From assembly GCF_009812055.1 (NCBI RefSeq), contig NZ_WQNH01000039.1:16330-80329 (forward strand): a DNA stretch of 64,000 nucleotides, in the 5' to 3' direction. Origin of the DNA: Chelativorans xinjiangensis. Its GTDB lineage: Bacteria; Pseudomonadota; Alphaproteobacteria; Rhizobiales; Rhizobiaceae. Each line of letters begins with the position of its first letter. Position 1 is the stretch's first letter. Made by a program: the position numbers and the translations under genes. The notes under the pieces are model-generated. The model saw only the letters and a list, made by a program, of their open reading frames with translations. It was not told the DNA's origin and made no database searches. This document shows positions 18,127-26,766 of the stretch, piece by piece.

Positions 18127-18945
18127 CTATCGGGGCAGACTCGCGACAAACCCGGCTACGTCGACGGCGAAACGACGCGGTTCTTCCCAATGAATCGCGT
18201 GTCCAGCACCGGCGTAGGTGACGAGTCGCGCGCCTGGGATCGTTCGCATGAGAACGTCCTGTTCGGCGCGCGGGAAGAATGCGTCCTGGTCGCCCCAGAC
18301 CACGAGCGTCGGAACGGCAATCTCGTGCAGGCGTGCCGAATGATCGTCGCGCGAAAGGGATTTCACCGCCTCCTGCCAGACACGTGCGGGAACCTTGAGG
18401 CTCTCGCCGATGATGGCGTCGAGGAATTCGGCGGATATCGTCCGGGCCAGCGTGCTCTCCTGAAAGCTGCGAACGAAATTCGGATCGATCGGATCGACGA
18501 GAGCCGAGACGGCGTCCTTCAGTTCCTCGACCTCGCCATTGCCCTTGGCCGTCGGATAAGATCCGGCAAGGATCAGCCCGCGCGTGCGGTGCGGATTGTC
18601 GATGGCGAAGCGCTGCGCAGTGTAGCTGCCCATCGAGTGCCCGACGATAACGGCGGATTCGATTGCACGGGCATCCATGAAGGATGCCAGATCGGCGGCA
18701 AGGTCGGAAGCGCGGTAGCCCGATATGGGGCGGTCGGCGTCGCCGTGACCGCGCTGGGAAATCGCGATTGCACGGATCGAATGTGGCAGAAGCGGCAGAA
18801 CCCCCTCGAACGATCGCCATGAGTCCGTGTACCCGTGCAGAAACAGGACCGGGAAACCGCCAGGGTCGCCCTGCTCGACAAACGGGATTTTCACGCCGTC
18901 GCGAATGGTCGCCACACCAGTTTGGAGATTTGCATTCAGCAGCAT
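18127..18945 (-). CDS. Alpha/beta hydrolase (epoxide hydrolase/esterase-like)
   Basis: 272 residues from the ATG at 18945, chosen because AAAGGAA lies just upstream; the frame is open to 19047. Motifs: oxyanion region FLHGYTDSWRSF, nucleophile elbow GHSMG (Ser104), acid region VVWGDQDAFFP and catalytic His in GAGHAIHWEEP. No signal peptide, so cytoplasmic, unlike the secreted hydrolase at 6569-7495. The gene precedes the TPR protein gene on the same strand with an 82-bp gap. Substrate unknown. Confidence 0.87.
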   Translation of the reverse strand: MLLNANLQTGVATIRDGVKIPFVEQGDPGGFPVLFLHGYTDSWRSFEGVLPLLPHSIRAIAISQRGHGDADRPISGYRASDLAADLASFMDARAIESAVIVGHSMGSYTAQRFAIDNPHRTRGLILAGSYPTAKGNGEVEELKDAVSALVDPIDPNFVRSFQESTLARTISAEFLDAIIGESLKVPARVWQEAVKSLSRDDHSARLHEIAVPTLVVWGDQDAFFPRAEQDVLMRTIPGARLVTYAGAGHAIHWEEPRRFAVDVAGFVASLPR

Positions 18946-19127
18946 GGGAATTCCTTTCGGAGCGCGCCACTCTGACCGCAGTTCCGCTGGATACTTCCGG
19001 CGGTGCAGGGGGATGGCGGGCCTCTTTGCGACGATCACGAGCCTCATGGCCGCGATGCCGTGTTTGTTAGTGAGATGTCATCAGGTTCCGCCGCGGTCTG
19101 AGTGCGACGGCAGGACGCCGAGACGGA

Positions 19128-20096
19128 TCAGGCCGTTTTCCTGCCCCGCGACAGACGTGGTCTCAAGCTTTTTGCGATTTCGCGCAGATGCTTGTCGCCC
19201 GTGCCGCAGCAGCCTCCGAAAACGTCCATATGTGGGTACCGGGCATGCAGGTTGCTTAGCTGCGTTGCGAGCTCGACCGGATGTCCGTCTTCAAGATGGT
19301 TCAATTTGCACAGTTCCATTTTTTCCATCTTCGACGCGTTTGGTCGCACGCCGCGCAGTCGCCTGGTCCACGCGCCATCGTCGAGCGCAGGCTCATATTC
19401 CAACGGATGAGAACAGTTCACCAGGTAGTAGTCGGGCGCATCAAGCCCGGTCTGCGCATCGATCTCGGCAATCGCTTCGCCAAGGGTTGGGCCGGACTTG
19501 AGGCGATGGGTCCTATCGAGCGTCAGCGCAACCGAGAGCGGAACGCCGATCCGCGCAGCGGCGCGTGCGGCGCCGACGGCCTCCGGGATGTTGTTGAAGG
19601 TCATTGCGCAGGTAAAATCCACCTGCGTCCGTTTCAGCGTTTCAAGCTGAACCGCGTGATACGCCTCCGCACTTTCGGCGGTTATATCGCGGTTCAGCCC
19701 GTAGGCGTCGCCACGCGGGCCCAGGATTCCCCCGATCAAAAGGCTTGGGATCTGGTCGCGGTAGTCGCCTGCGATCTCCCGCAGAAAGCCGATGGCCGCG
19801 ATGTTGGCATCCGCCAGCGCCGTCGCCGAATAGCCCAGTTTGGCGCCCCAGTCCGGGCTCGCGCGATAGTCGAGCCCGGATAGCAGAAAACCAAGGCCGA
19901 ACTCGGCTGCCACATCCAGTTGTGCACGGAACATGTCGCGCATGGCGGTGACGGCGCTTGGGATGTCAAGCAATGGGAACATGGCGAATTCGGGCAGTTC
20001 GAACCCACGACGGTACATGATTTCGGTTTCGGACCCGCCTTCGGTAAGGAAGACTGGGCCCGACCCGGCTACGGGAAGCGGTGACGGCGCGCGCAT
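19128..20096 (-). CDS. Homocysteine S-methyltransferase-family protein
   Basis: 322 residues from the ATG at 20096, one base after the stop codon of the upstream FAD oxidoreductase gene, so the two are translationally linked. Zinc-ligand motifs VNCSHP and GGCCGTG identify the Pfam S-methyl_trans fold (also found in BHMT and MmuM). LLIGGILGPRGDAY and SVALTLDRTHRL are further family blocks. It would move a methyl group from a methylated donor such as S-methylmethionine or a betaine to a thiol. Its pairing with an oxidoreductase suggests catabolism of a methylated compound rather than methionine synthesis, which is inference. Confidence 0.87.
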   Translation of the reverse strand: MRAPSPLPVAGSGPVFLTEGGSETEIMYRRGFELPEFAMFPLLDIPSAVTAMRDMFRAQLDVAAEFGLGFLLSGLDYRASPDWGAKLGYSATALADANIAAIGFLREIAGDYRDQIPSLLIGGILGPRGDAYGLNRDITAESAEAYHAVQLETLKRTQVDFTCAMTFNNIPEAVGAARAAARIGVPLSVALTLDRTHRLKSGPTLGEAIAEIDAQTGLDAPDYYLVNCSHPLEYEPALDDGAWTRRLRGVRPNASKMEKMELCKLNHLEDGHPVELATQLSNLHARYPHMDVFGGCCGTGDKHLREIAKSLRPRLSRGRKTA

Positions 20097-20097
20097 A

Positions 20098-21492
20098 TCA
20101 AGCCCCCGGGGCGATGTTCTGGTTGAAGCGGAACCGGTTTTCAGGGTCGTACTTCGTCTTGATCTCCACAAGACGCTGGTAATTCGGTCCGAAACTGGCG
20201 CGGGTCAGCACGGCTCCGTCTTCGCCGTGGCCGGGGAAGTTGAGATAGACGCGGCCGTGATGGCCGAAGCGCTCCGACGCCTCCCAACCATCGCGGGCCC
20301 AGGCAATGTTGGCGGCATCTTCGCCAGGATCGGACCAGACACCGTCCAGGGAATACATCCAGCCCATGGACCGGTCGCCGAAAGCCGTGGCCTCGGCCGG
20401 GACCTGCGCCGTCGCCCCACCGAAATTCCACAGGGATGACAGCGTATTGTCCGAGGGCGCAGCCTTGGCGTTCTGCATTGCAAGGTCGATCATCTCGTCG
20501 GTCAGGCCGGTCAGATACCGTGCTTTCCAGTAGCAACGGAAATCGCCCGATGGCATCAGCGTATCGAAGAGCTGCTGAACATCGCAGTAGGCCATCCGAC
20601 CGGAAAAATCGGCGACCGTGGTCCCAAGTTCGCGCAAGGGCTGAAGCAACGTCTCGCCTTCCGCGGCATCGCCGTTATAGACGCAAGCCAGCGTATAGAC
20701 GCGTTTTCCCCGATACTTTTCGGGAAAATCCTCGCCGCCGGCAGTGGAGAACTCGCAGAGCGATCCGACACGATCGCCATGCTCGGCCAGAAAATCGCGC
20801 CACGCGCGGATCGGGCCGGGGCCGTCGTCGAGGGCATATATGGGGGCCGCGAACATCACTTCGGGGCCGATCGGGTGAAGCGCGAATTCGAACCGTACGA
20901 CGACGCCAAAATTACCGCCCCCGCCCTTGAGCGCCCAGAGCAGGTCAGGGTTTTCATCGTCACTGGCACGGACAAGCACGCCATCTGCCGTGACCACATC
21001 CGCCGCGATCAGATTGTCGACCGAAAGTCCGTGCTTGGCGCGCAGCCATCCGATCCCGCCGGAAAGGGCCAACCCGGCCACCCCAGTCTCCGAGATGAGA
21101 CCGCCGGGCGTCGCAAGGCCATGCGCCTGGCTGGCCTTGTCGACATCGCTCCACAGGGCGCCACCTTCGACGATAGCGACACGCGCCTTGGCATCCACCG
21201 TGACGCCGCGCATAAGCGACAAATCGATCATTACGCCATCGTCGCAGACTGCGTGACCCGCCACATTGTGGCCGCCGCCACGGATTGCTATGGGCAGATC
21301 CCGCGCCACAGCTAGCGATACGGCCGCTATCACGTCATCCACGTTCTTGCAGCGCGCGATAAGCGCCGGTCGCCGGTCGATCATGGCGTTCCAGACCATT
21401 CTTGCCTCGTCGAACCCCGGGTCGCCGGGTCGAAACATCTCTCCGCCAAAATCTTCAGTGATCGGGTTGAGAGCCGTTGTCAGATCGTCCAT
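20098..21492 (-). CDS. FAD-binding (BBE-type) oxidoreductase
   Basis: 464 residues. The FAD domain shows RGGGHN (residues 71-76), whose His is the covalent flavin attachment site in this family, followed by GVAGLALSGGIGWL and GLSVDNLIAADVV. The C-terminal berberine-bridge-like tail reads FGPNYQRLVEIKTKYDPENR. The second, cysteinyl, flavin link of bicovalent members is absent. Enzymes of this type oxidise amines, alcohols or sugars with oxygen. It is the first gene of a two-gene operon with the methyltransferase and is divergent from an AraC-type regulator (start 21637). Confidence 0.9.
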   Translation of the reverse strand: MDDLTTALNPITEDFGGEMFRPGDPGFDEARMVWNAMIDRRPALIARCKNVDDVIAAVSLAVARDLPIAIRGGGHNVAGHAVCDDGVMIDLSLMRGVTVDAKARVAIVEGGALWSDVDKASQAHGLATPGGLISETGVAGLALSGGIGWLRAKHGLSVDNLIAADVVTADGVLVRASDDENPDLLWALKGGGGNFGVVVRFEFALHPIGPEVMFAAPIYALDDGPGPIRAWRDFLAEHGDRVGSLCEFSTAGGEDFPEKYRGKRVYTLACVYNGDAAEGETLLQPLRELGTTVADFSGRMAYCDVQQLFDTLMPSGDFRCYWKARYLTGLTDEMIDLAMQNAKAAPSDNTLSSLWNFGGATAQVPAEATAFGDRSMGWMYSLDGVWSDPGEDAANIAWARDGWEASERFGHHGRVYLNFPGHGEDGAVLTRASFGPNYQRLVEIKTKYDPENRFRFNQNIAPGA

Positions 21493-21636
21493 TTCAAAAC
21501 TCCCTTGCAGTGTTGCGATGGAGCTACGACGGTTTCAGCGGTCAGGGCAGTGGCGATTTGGTCATGAACAGGCCATACTGGACAGGCGACCGAGGCATAT
21601 GCGCCAAAACCGTGCCAAGACGGTCAGAGGACCGCT

Positions 21637-22674
21637 GTGAACAGTTCAAAAAAGCCTTTGATCGTGTTGTTGGCGGAGCCAGAAACCTCGGCCTCGGTCC
21701 TCTATGGCCTTTATGACGTATTGCTATCGGCCGGGGCGGTCTACACCGATATGGTCGCCGGCACACCGGGGCGAGAGTTGCTGGAGGTCAAGATCGTCTC
21801 GGTGGACGGCAAGGCGTTTCACTGTTTGGGCAATATCCCAGTCGAGCCGCACGCAGCCATCGACGATTTAGACAAGGCGGACGTCGTGATCGTCTGCGAC
21901 ATGTATACGTCGATCTATGATGTGCCCACGGGCCGCTACCCACGAGAGGTGGCCTGGCTGAAGAGGCTCCATCGAGATGGGGCGCTCATCTGCTCGGTTT
22001 GTTCCGGGGCCCTCCTGATCGCGGAAACCGGCCTCTTGAATGGGCATGGGGCGACGGCCCATTGGGCCTATCGAAACATGTTCCAGCGCAACTATCCCAA
22101 AATCGCGTTTCGCAACGAGTCCGTCCTTTGTCTGGAGGCGGAAGGCGACCGCATCGTTACCGCCGGCGGGGTCAGCGCCTGGCACGATCTGGCGGTCTAT
22201 CTGATCGCTAGGTACTGCGGATATCAGCAAGCGATTGAGACCGCGAAAGTATTCCTGATCAGCGGGCATTCCGAAGGCCAATCCCCCTATGCGGTGATGA
22301 CCCGTCCAATGACGTCGGAAGACGGGCCGATCTCGGATTGCCAAACCTGGATCGCCGACAACTACGCAATGGCCAAACCGGTGGAGCGAATGGTCGCGCG
22401 ATCCGGTCTGAATGCGCGCACCTTTTCGCGCCGTTTCAAGGCGGCCACGGGCTTTGCGCCGATAGAATATGTGCAGGCATTGCGAATCGAGGAAGCGAAG
22501 CAAATGTTGGAGACTGACACTCTGTCGGTAGACGAGGTCGGCGCTTCGATCGGGTATGATGATTCGGCGTCTTTTCGGAGGGTCTTCAAGCGTGGCGTAG
22601 GGTTATCGCCGTCTGCCTACAGGAAGAAGTTCCAGCGTATCGCGCAGATCGCCAGACCGCTTGAGGTCCATTAA
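21637..22674 (+). CDS. GlxA-type transcriptional regulator (DJ-1/PfpI domain plus AraC helix-turn-helix)
   Basis: 345 residues. The N-terminal domain has the DJ-1/PfpI fold with the cysteine-containing elbow VCSGALLIAE (Cys122). The C-terminal 100 residues form the two AraC helix-turn-helix motifs, including RTFSRRFKAATGFAPIEYVQ and VGASIGYDDSASFRRVFKRG. Family members bind small nitrogenous metabolites such as betaines or carnitine. It is divergent from the FAD oxidoreductase/methyltransferase operon, 144 bp apart, and probably activates it. Confidence 0.9.
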   Translation: MNSSKKPLIVLLAEPETSASVLYGLYDVLLSAGAVYTDMVAGTPGRELLEVKIVSVDGKAFHCLGNIPVEPHAAIDDLDKADVVIVCDMYTSIYDVPTGRYPREVAWLKRLHRDGALICSVCSGALLIAETGLLNGHGATAHWAYRNMFQRNYPKIAFRNESVLCLEAEGDRIVTAGGVSAWHDLAVYLIARYCGYQQAIETAKVFLISGHSEGQSPYAVMTRPMTSEDGPISDCQTWIADNYAMAKPVERMVARSGLNARTFSRRFKAATGFAPIEYVQALRIEEAKQMLETDTLSVDEVGASIGYDDSASFRRVFKRGVGLSPSAYRKKFQRIAQIARPLEVH

Positions 22675-22799
22675 TTTCGCATTGTGCCACGCAGCGAACC
22701 GCGCCTCGCTCTATTCGCGTGCCACCTGTCGCGATGCGCCGAAGCGAACGTTTGGAGTCGACGTGACGCTGCATCAGCGGGCGATGCACTGCCAGGCGA

Positions 22800-23738
22800 T
22801 CATGACGCGCCTTTCAGCCGGACGCGGCCGATGCTGCCGAGCGCGGCGACAAGGGCGCCGAACATGTAGATCGTGAGGCCGCAAAGCGTCATCGGCGCGT
22901 AAGCGACGCGCGCGTCGAAGACCTGCAGGCCGAAGGCGGCGACCGGCCCGAGCGCCGTGAAGGCGGCGATCACCGTCGCGGATACCAGGGGGACGGCGCG
23001 CTGCACGGCGTAGAGGGGCAATGCGATCGCTATCAGCCCGATCAGCCAGATGACGGCGAGATCGCCGGCCCCGGTTTCGACGCCCTTGTCGTCGACCCCC
23101 AGCCACAGGCCGATCCCGCAGATCGGCACGTAGAGCAGGAACCGTAGGCCGAACTGGGCCAGGGGTCCGACGCCGCGGGCGTTCAGGCGCGTCGAGTAAA
23201 GCACGATGACCGCCGTGAGCGTGCCGGACAGCGCCGCAAGCGCGATGCCCGCGACACCGTGCCCGAGCCCGCCGCGCAGGAAGCCGGATTCGCCTGCCAG
23301 GGTGATAGTGGCGAGCCAGCCGATGCTCAGGGCGATGAGGCACATCCCGGCTGCGGCCATCCGGTTGCAGCCGCTGCCCGCCTCTCGCATGCCGCGCTTT
23401 GACGCCGCGACGGTCGCCAGCGGCACACAACCGGAGAAGACCGCGAAGACAACCGCGGGCTCCACGAGCTGGATCGAGAGAAAATAGGTGATCCAGGCAA
23501 TGGCGGCCGAAACGTTCATGATCGCGAGAATGCCCGGTGACCGGAACGCTGCAGCCAGTTCTCGGGGCCTGCGGATCAGGGTCGCGGCAAGCGACAGCGC
23601 CGTGGTCGTACCGAACACCGCAACGGCCACGAGAAACGAGTCAACCCGCTGGAACGTTGCGCCGAAATAGACGGCCTGAACGGCTTCCAGCGTCACGAAG
23701 AGCAGGCACCACGACAGGCCGATGGTCACGTTGTTCAT
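22800..23738 (-). CDS. EamA (DMT superfamily) transporter
   Basis: 312 residues with about ten hydrophobic segments in two related halves, typical of drug/metabolite transporters. The N-terminus NVTIGLSWCLLFVTLEAVQA and the second half (AGIALAALSGTLTAVIVLYS onward) show the repeat. It lies divergent from an Lrp/AsnC gene with 109 bp between starts, a common pairing for amino acid exporters. Direction and substrate cannot be read from sequence. Confidence 0.87.
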   Translation of the reverse strand: MNNVTIGLSWCLLFVTLEAVQAVYFGATFQRVDSFLVAVAVFGTTTALSLAATLIRRPRELAAAFRSPGILAIMNVSAAIAWITYFLSIQLVEPAVVFAVFSGCVPLATVAASKRGMREAGSGCNRMAAAGMCLIALSIGWLATITLAGESGFLRGGLGHGVAGIALAALSGTLTAVIVLYSTRLNARGVGPLAQFGLRFLLYVPICGIGLWLGVDDKGVETGAGDLAVIWLIGLIAIALPLYAVQRAVPLVSATVIAAFTALGPVAAFGLQVFDARVAYAPMTLCGLTIYMFGALVAALGSIGRVRLKGAS

Positions 23739-23816
23739 GAAGGTTCGCCGACTTGACAGGATATGGCGAGAATAGCCTGCCGCACTTGACGGTTGTGGTC
23801 AAAATCTCCGAAAATC

Positions 23817-23831
23817 TGGAGAAATTCTCCA
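23817..23831. promoter_or_regulatory. Candidate Lrp-type operator
   Basis: TGGAGAAATTCTCCA is a perfect palindrome (7-bp arms around one base) with an AT-rich centre, as in Lrp/AsnC sites. It lies 16 bp before the regulator start and inside the divergent promoter region shared with the EamA gene. A related half-palindrome (CTCC ... GGAG) is just upstream. Confidence 0.6.
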
Positions 23832-23847
23832 AGTCGGAGCTTGCGGC

Positions 23848-24333
23848 ATGGACCGGTTGGACGTTCGAATCCTCGAGGCTCTCCAGCACAGCGGAGACCT
23901 GACCCACGCCGAGCTCGCCGAGAAGGTGGGCTCCACCCAGTCGACCTGCCTGCGCCGAGTCCAGCGGTTGAAGGACAGCGGGCATCTGAACAAGAGCGTC
24001 TATCTCGCCGATCCTGCACGTCTGGAACGCGGCTTACGGGTGTTCATTGTCGTCACCACGAAGGAGCACGATCGCCGCAAGCGCATGGCCTTCGCCGCAA
24101 AACTGAAGGGGGAATCGGCGATCACCCTTGCCTATGGCGTTACCGGAGAGGTCGACGCCCTTCTGATGGGAAACTTCGCGAGCATGGCGGAGTATCAGGA
24201 GACCTGCGACAGGCTTTTCGATGGTGATGACAACGTAGTTCGCTACACGACGTTTTTTGTCGCCGAGACCTACAAGGAGACGACGGCAATTCCCTGCGAT
24301 GCGCTTCTCGCCAGGCTCAGTGACCTGATCTGA
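23848..24333 (+). CDS. Lrp/AsnC-family transcriptional regulator
   Basis: 161 residues. The N-terminal winged helix-turn-helix (RLDVRILEALQHSGDLTHAE, then EKVGSTQSTCLRRVQRLKDS) is followed by a RAM effector domain with GVTGEVDALL, its ligand-binding loop. Members sense amino acids. Divergent orientation and the palindrome at 23817-23831 point to control of the EamA exporter and of itself. Confidence 0.92.
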   Translation: MDRLDVRILEALQHSGDLTHAELAEKVGSTQSTCLRRVQRLKDSGHLNKSVYLADPARLERGLRVFIVVTTKEHDRRKRMAFAAKLKGESAITLAYGVTGEVDALLMGNFASMAEYQETCDRLFDGDDNVVRYTTFFVAETYKETTAIPCDALLARLSDLI

Positions 24334-24680
24334 AGCACAATGTCGTGCTGGCCAGTGAACGTCCGCAAGGGCCGTTCTCCCGTCATCGGATTCCTAACTC
24401 AGGATGTCCACAAGGGGTCGGAGCCAGAATTTGACCGTATGTCCGCTCTGCCCGCAACCTCGAGCGCCGCCGCAGGCAAATGTCTGCTGACGGGAAGTGG
24501 CAAAGCTAGCCTCTACGGCCGACATGAGGGCGCATTACTGTCATTTGCAGCGCTGACAATGTCGGTCTCCAAACGGGTCACAAGTGTCGGTTGCCGGAGC
24601 GAGAACGCTGCTTTTTCCCAAGGATGCGATTCCGGTGAAAAGAGGCAGAAAGCTCAATTATTTCAATAGCTTATAGTGCA
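24334..24680. other. Gap of about 350 bp between the Lrp gene and tRNA-Phe
   Basis: No coding region or RNA recognised. This is the segment next to the tRNA 3' end, where an island attachment site would be expected. I saw no second copy of the tRNA 3' sequence in the window. Confidence 0.45.
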
Positions 24681-24756
<76 letters not shown>

Positions 24757-24939
24757 GTGCCACTTTGCCGTCGGGCGGGAGCCCGTTCTTGTCCGGCTGG
24801 CGGGGTTGGTGCTCCGCCGAAGGCGCGTGGGTTATAGCATGAGATTTTGCCCTGTCCAGCGTCCTGCGCCGGGAATTGGCGAGAGTTTTTTCAAGTCGCC
24901 CGAAGCCGCGGCCGGCCGTCGGGCCGGCGCGGCGTGGGC

Positions 24940-25788
24940 TCATGCGCGCCAGGCGAGAAGCGCCCGCTCAGTGCGGCCGATCAGCCAGGCGATGGCAAGG
25001 CCGAGCGTCGATAAAAGTGCCACGCCGGCGATCAGCTGGTCGAGCGCGAAAAGCGCGCCGGCCATCAGGATATAGGCGCCGATGCCCGTCTCCGCGCCGA
25101 TCATCTCCGCCGCCACCAGGAGCACGATGGCGATGGAGGCGGAGATGCGGAAGCCGGAGAGGATCGCCGGCATGGCGCCGGGGATGATGATCTTCCTGAC
25201 GATGGACAGCCACGAAAGCCCGAAGGACTGGCCCATGCGGATCAGGTTCCGGTCGACATTGTCGACGCCGCCATAGGTGGCGATCACCGTGGGGAAGAAG
25301 GTGCCGAACAGGATCGTCGCCACCTTCGAGCCTTCGCCGATGCCAAACCAGATGATGAAGAGCGGCAGGAGCGCGATCTTCGGGATGGGGAAGAGGGCCG
25401 AGACCAGCGGCAGGAGCCCGGCGCGCGCCAGCGAGAACAGGCCGATCATCAGCCCGACCGAGATGCCCAGGAGGCTGCCCAGCGCCCAGCCGAGGCTGAG
25501 CCGGTAGAGGCTGGCACCGACATGCTTCCACAGCATGCCCGTAGCGACGAGATCGGCCAGAGCGCCGAGCGCTTCCGATGGGGCGGGCAGAGCGACAGGG
25601 CTGATGGCGCCCGTGCGCGAGCCGACCTCCCACAGGGCGATGATGGCAAGAAAGACAATCGGCGCCACCGGCCCCAGCCGCCGGTGTGTGAAGCCGCCGC
25701 CGCGGAAGGGCACCGGGCGTGCGGCCTCGCGCGCCGCCACGTCCTCTTCGGCGCGCTCTCGGCCTTCGGCCGCGGCCTCATGTGACAT
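24940..25788 (-). CDS. ABC transporter permease, NitT/TauT (SsuC-like) family
   Basis: 282 residues with six predicted helices after a charged N-terminal tail of about 35 residues. The inner-membrane permease signature is present (MGQSFGLSWLSIVRKIIIPG, the cytoplasmic coupling loop), as is LPLFIIWFGIGEGSKVATIL typical of the nitrate/sulfonate/taurine family. Its start overlaps the ATPase gene end by 11 bp. Imports a small anion or pyrimidine-like compound; substrate unknown. Confidence 0.92.
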   Translation of the reverse strand: MSHEAAAEGRERAEEDVAAREAARPVPFRGGGFTHRRLGPVAPIVFLAIIALWEVGSRTGAISPVALPAPSEALGALADLVATGMLWKHVGASLYRLSLGWALGSLLGISVGLMIGLFSLARAGLLPLVSALFPIPKIALLPLFIIWFGIGEGSKVATILFGTFFPTVIATYGGVDNVDRNLIRMGQSFGLSWLSIVRKIIIPGAMPAILSGFRISASIAIVLLVAAEMIGAETGIGAYILMAGALFALDQLIAGVALLSTLGLAIAWLIGRTERALLAWRA

Positions 25789-26548
25789 CGGAAATCTCCC
25801 TGTCGGCCTCGCGCGCTTCCTCGCGCATGATCTCCCACACCCGCCGCTGCAGCTTTTCCAGTTCGACCAGCCGCCCCGGCCGCTCGGTCAGCGGCATGTC
25901 GATCTCCACCACCTCGCGGATGCGCCCCGGCCGCCGCGACAAGACGACGATGCGCCGGCCGAGCCGAACGGCCTCGGCCAGGTTGTGCGTGACATAGCAG
26001 GCGGAGAAGCGCTCGCGCTGCCACAGGGCCACGAGGTCGTCCATGAGCAGTTCCCGCGTCTGACTGTCGAGCGCCGACAGCGGCTCGTCCATCAGCATGA
26101 TCGCCGGCTTGACGGCGAGCGCCCGGGCGATCGCCACGCGCTGTTTCATGCCGCCGGAGAGCTGGCGCGGCAGGGCATGCGAAAAGTCGGAAAGGTTGGT
26201 GCGCGAAAGCACGTCGTCGATGATGGCGCGCCGCTTCTTGGCTTCGATGCCATGGTCCTCCAGCACCAGGCTGACGTTGCCCGCCACCGTGCGCCACGGC
26301 AGCAGCGCGAAATCCTGGAAGATGTAGGTGAGCGGGTTGAGGGAGCCGTCCGGCGCCGTTCCCGCCACCAGCACCTCGCCCGCGTCCGGCCGCTCCAGCC
26401 CGCCGGCGATGCGAAGCAGCGTGGACTTGCCGCAGCCCGAAGGCCCGACGATGCAGACGATCTCGCCGTCGCCGACGGCAAACGAGATGTCCTCCAGCAC
26501 GTTCGTGCCGCCGTAGCGGTGGCTGATGCCTCGAAGGATGAGTTGCAT
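25778..26548 (-). CDS. ABC transporter ATP-binding protein, NitT/TauT family
   Basis: 256 residues. Walker A GPSGCGKST (35-43), signature LSGGMKQR, Walker B IMLMDEPLSALD and the switch His in CYVTHNLAEA are all intact. It overlaps the permease gene and is separated from the binding-protein gene by 214 bp that contain an inverted-repeat element. The three genes otherwise form a typical uptake operon. Confidence 0.93.
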   Translation of the reverse strand: MQLILRGISHRYGGTNVLEDISFAVGDGEIVCIVGPSGCGKSTLLRIAGGLERPDAGEVLVAGTAPDGSLNPLTYIFQDFALLPWRTVAGNVSLVLEDHGIEAKKRRAIIDDVLSRTNLSDFSHALPRQLSGGMKQRVAIARALAVKPAIMLMDEPLSALDSQTRELLMDDLVALWQRERFSACYVTHNLAEAVRLGRRIVVLSRRPGRIREVVEIDMPLTERPGRLVELEKLQRRVWEIMREEAREADREISDVT

Positions 26549-26599
26549 GGGCCGTTCGCGCTTCTGTTCAGGCCGCCCTGGGGTGGGGCGGCTGGCGTC

Positions 26600-26766
26600 C
26601 TATATCGAGGGAGCGAACGGATTGACCGCTCTGGCCGGAGGTATCGCATGTCGTGGCAAGGCGCGCCGCGCGCCGTGATGCCTGTGCATCATAAGCACGG
26701 CGCAACGTCGCTACGGCGCGCAAGGATCCGGTCAGGGCGGCCAATCGTTCGCTCCCTCGGTATTAA
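26600..26766. repeat. Foldback (MITE-like) element inside the ABC transporter operon
   Basis: CGAGGGAGCGAACGGATTG begins near 26606 and its near-perfect complement (CAATCGTTCGCTCCCTCGG) ends at 26760, giving about 20-bp terminal inverted repeats around a 115-bp G+C-rich centre with no ORF. It separates the binding-protein gene from the ATPase gene. Confidence 0.6.
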
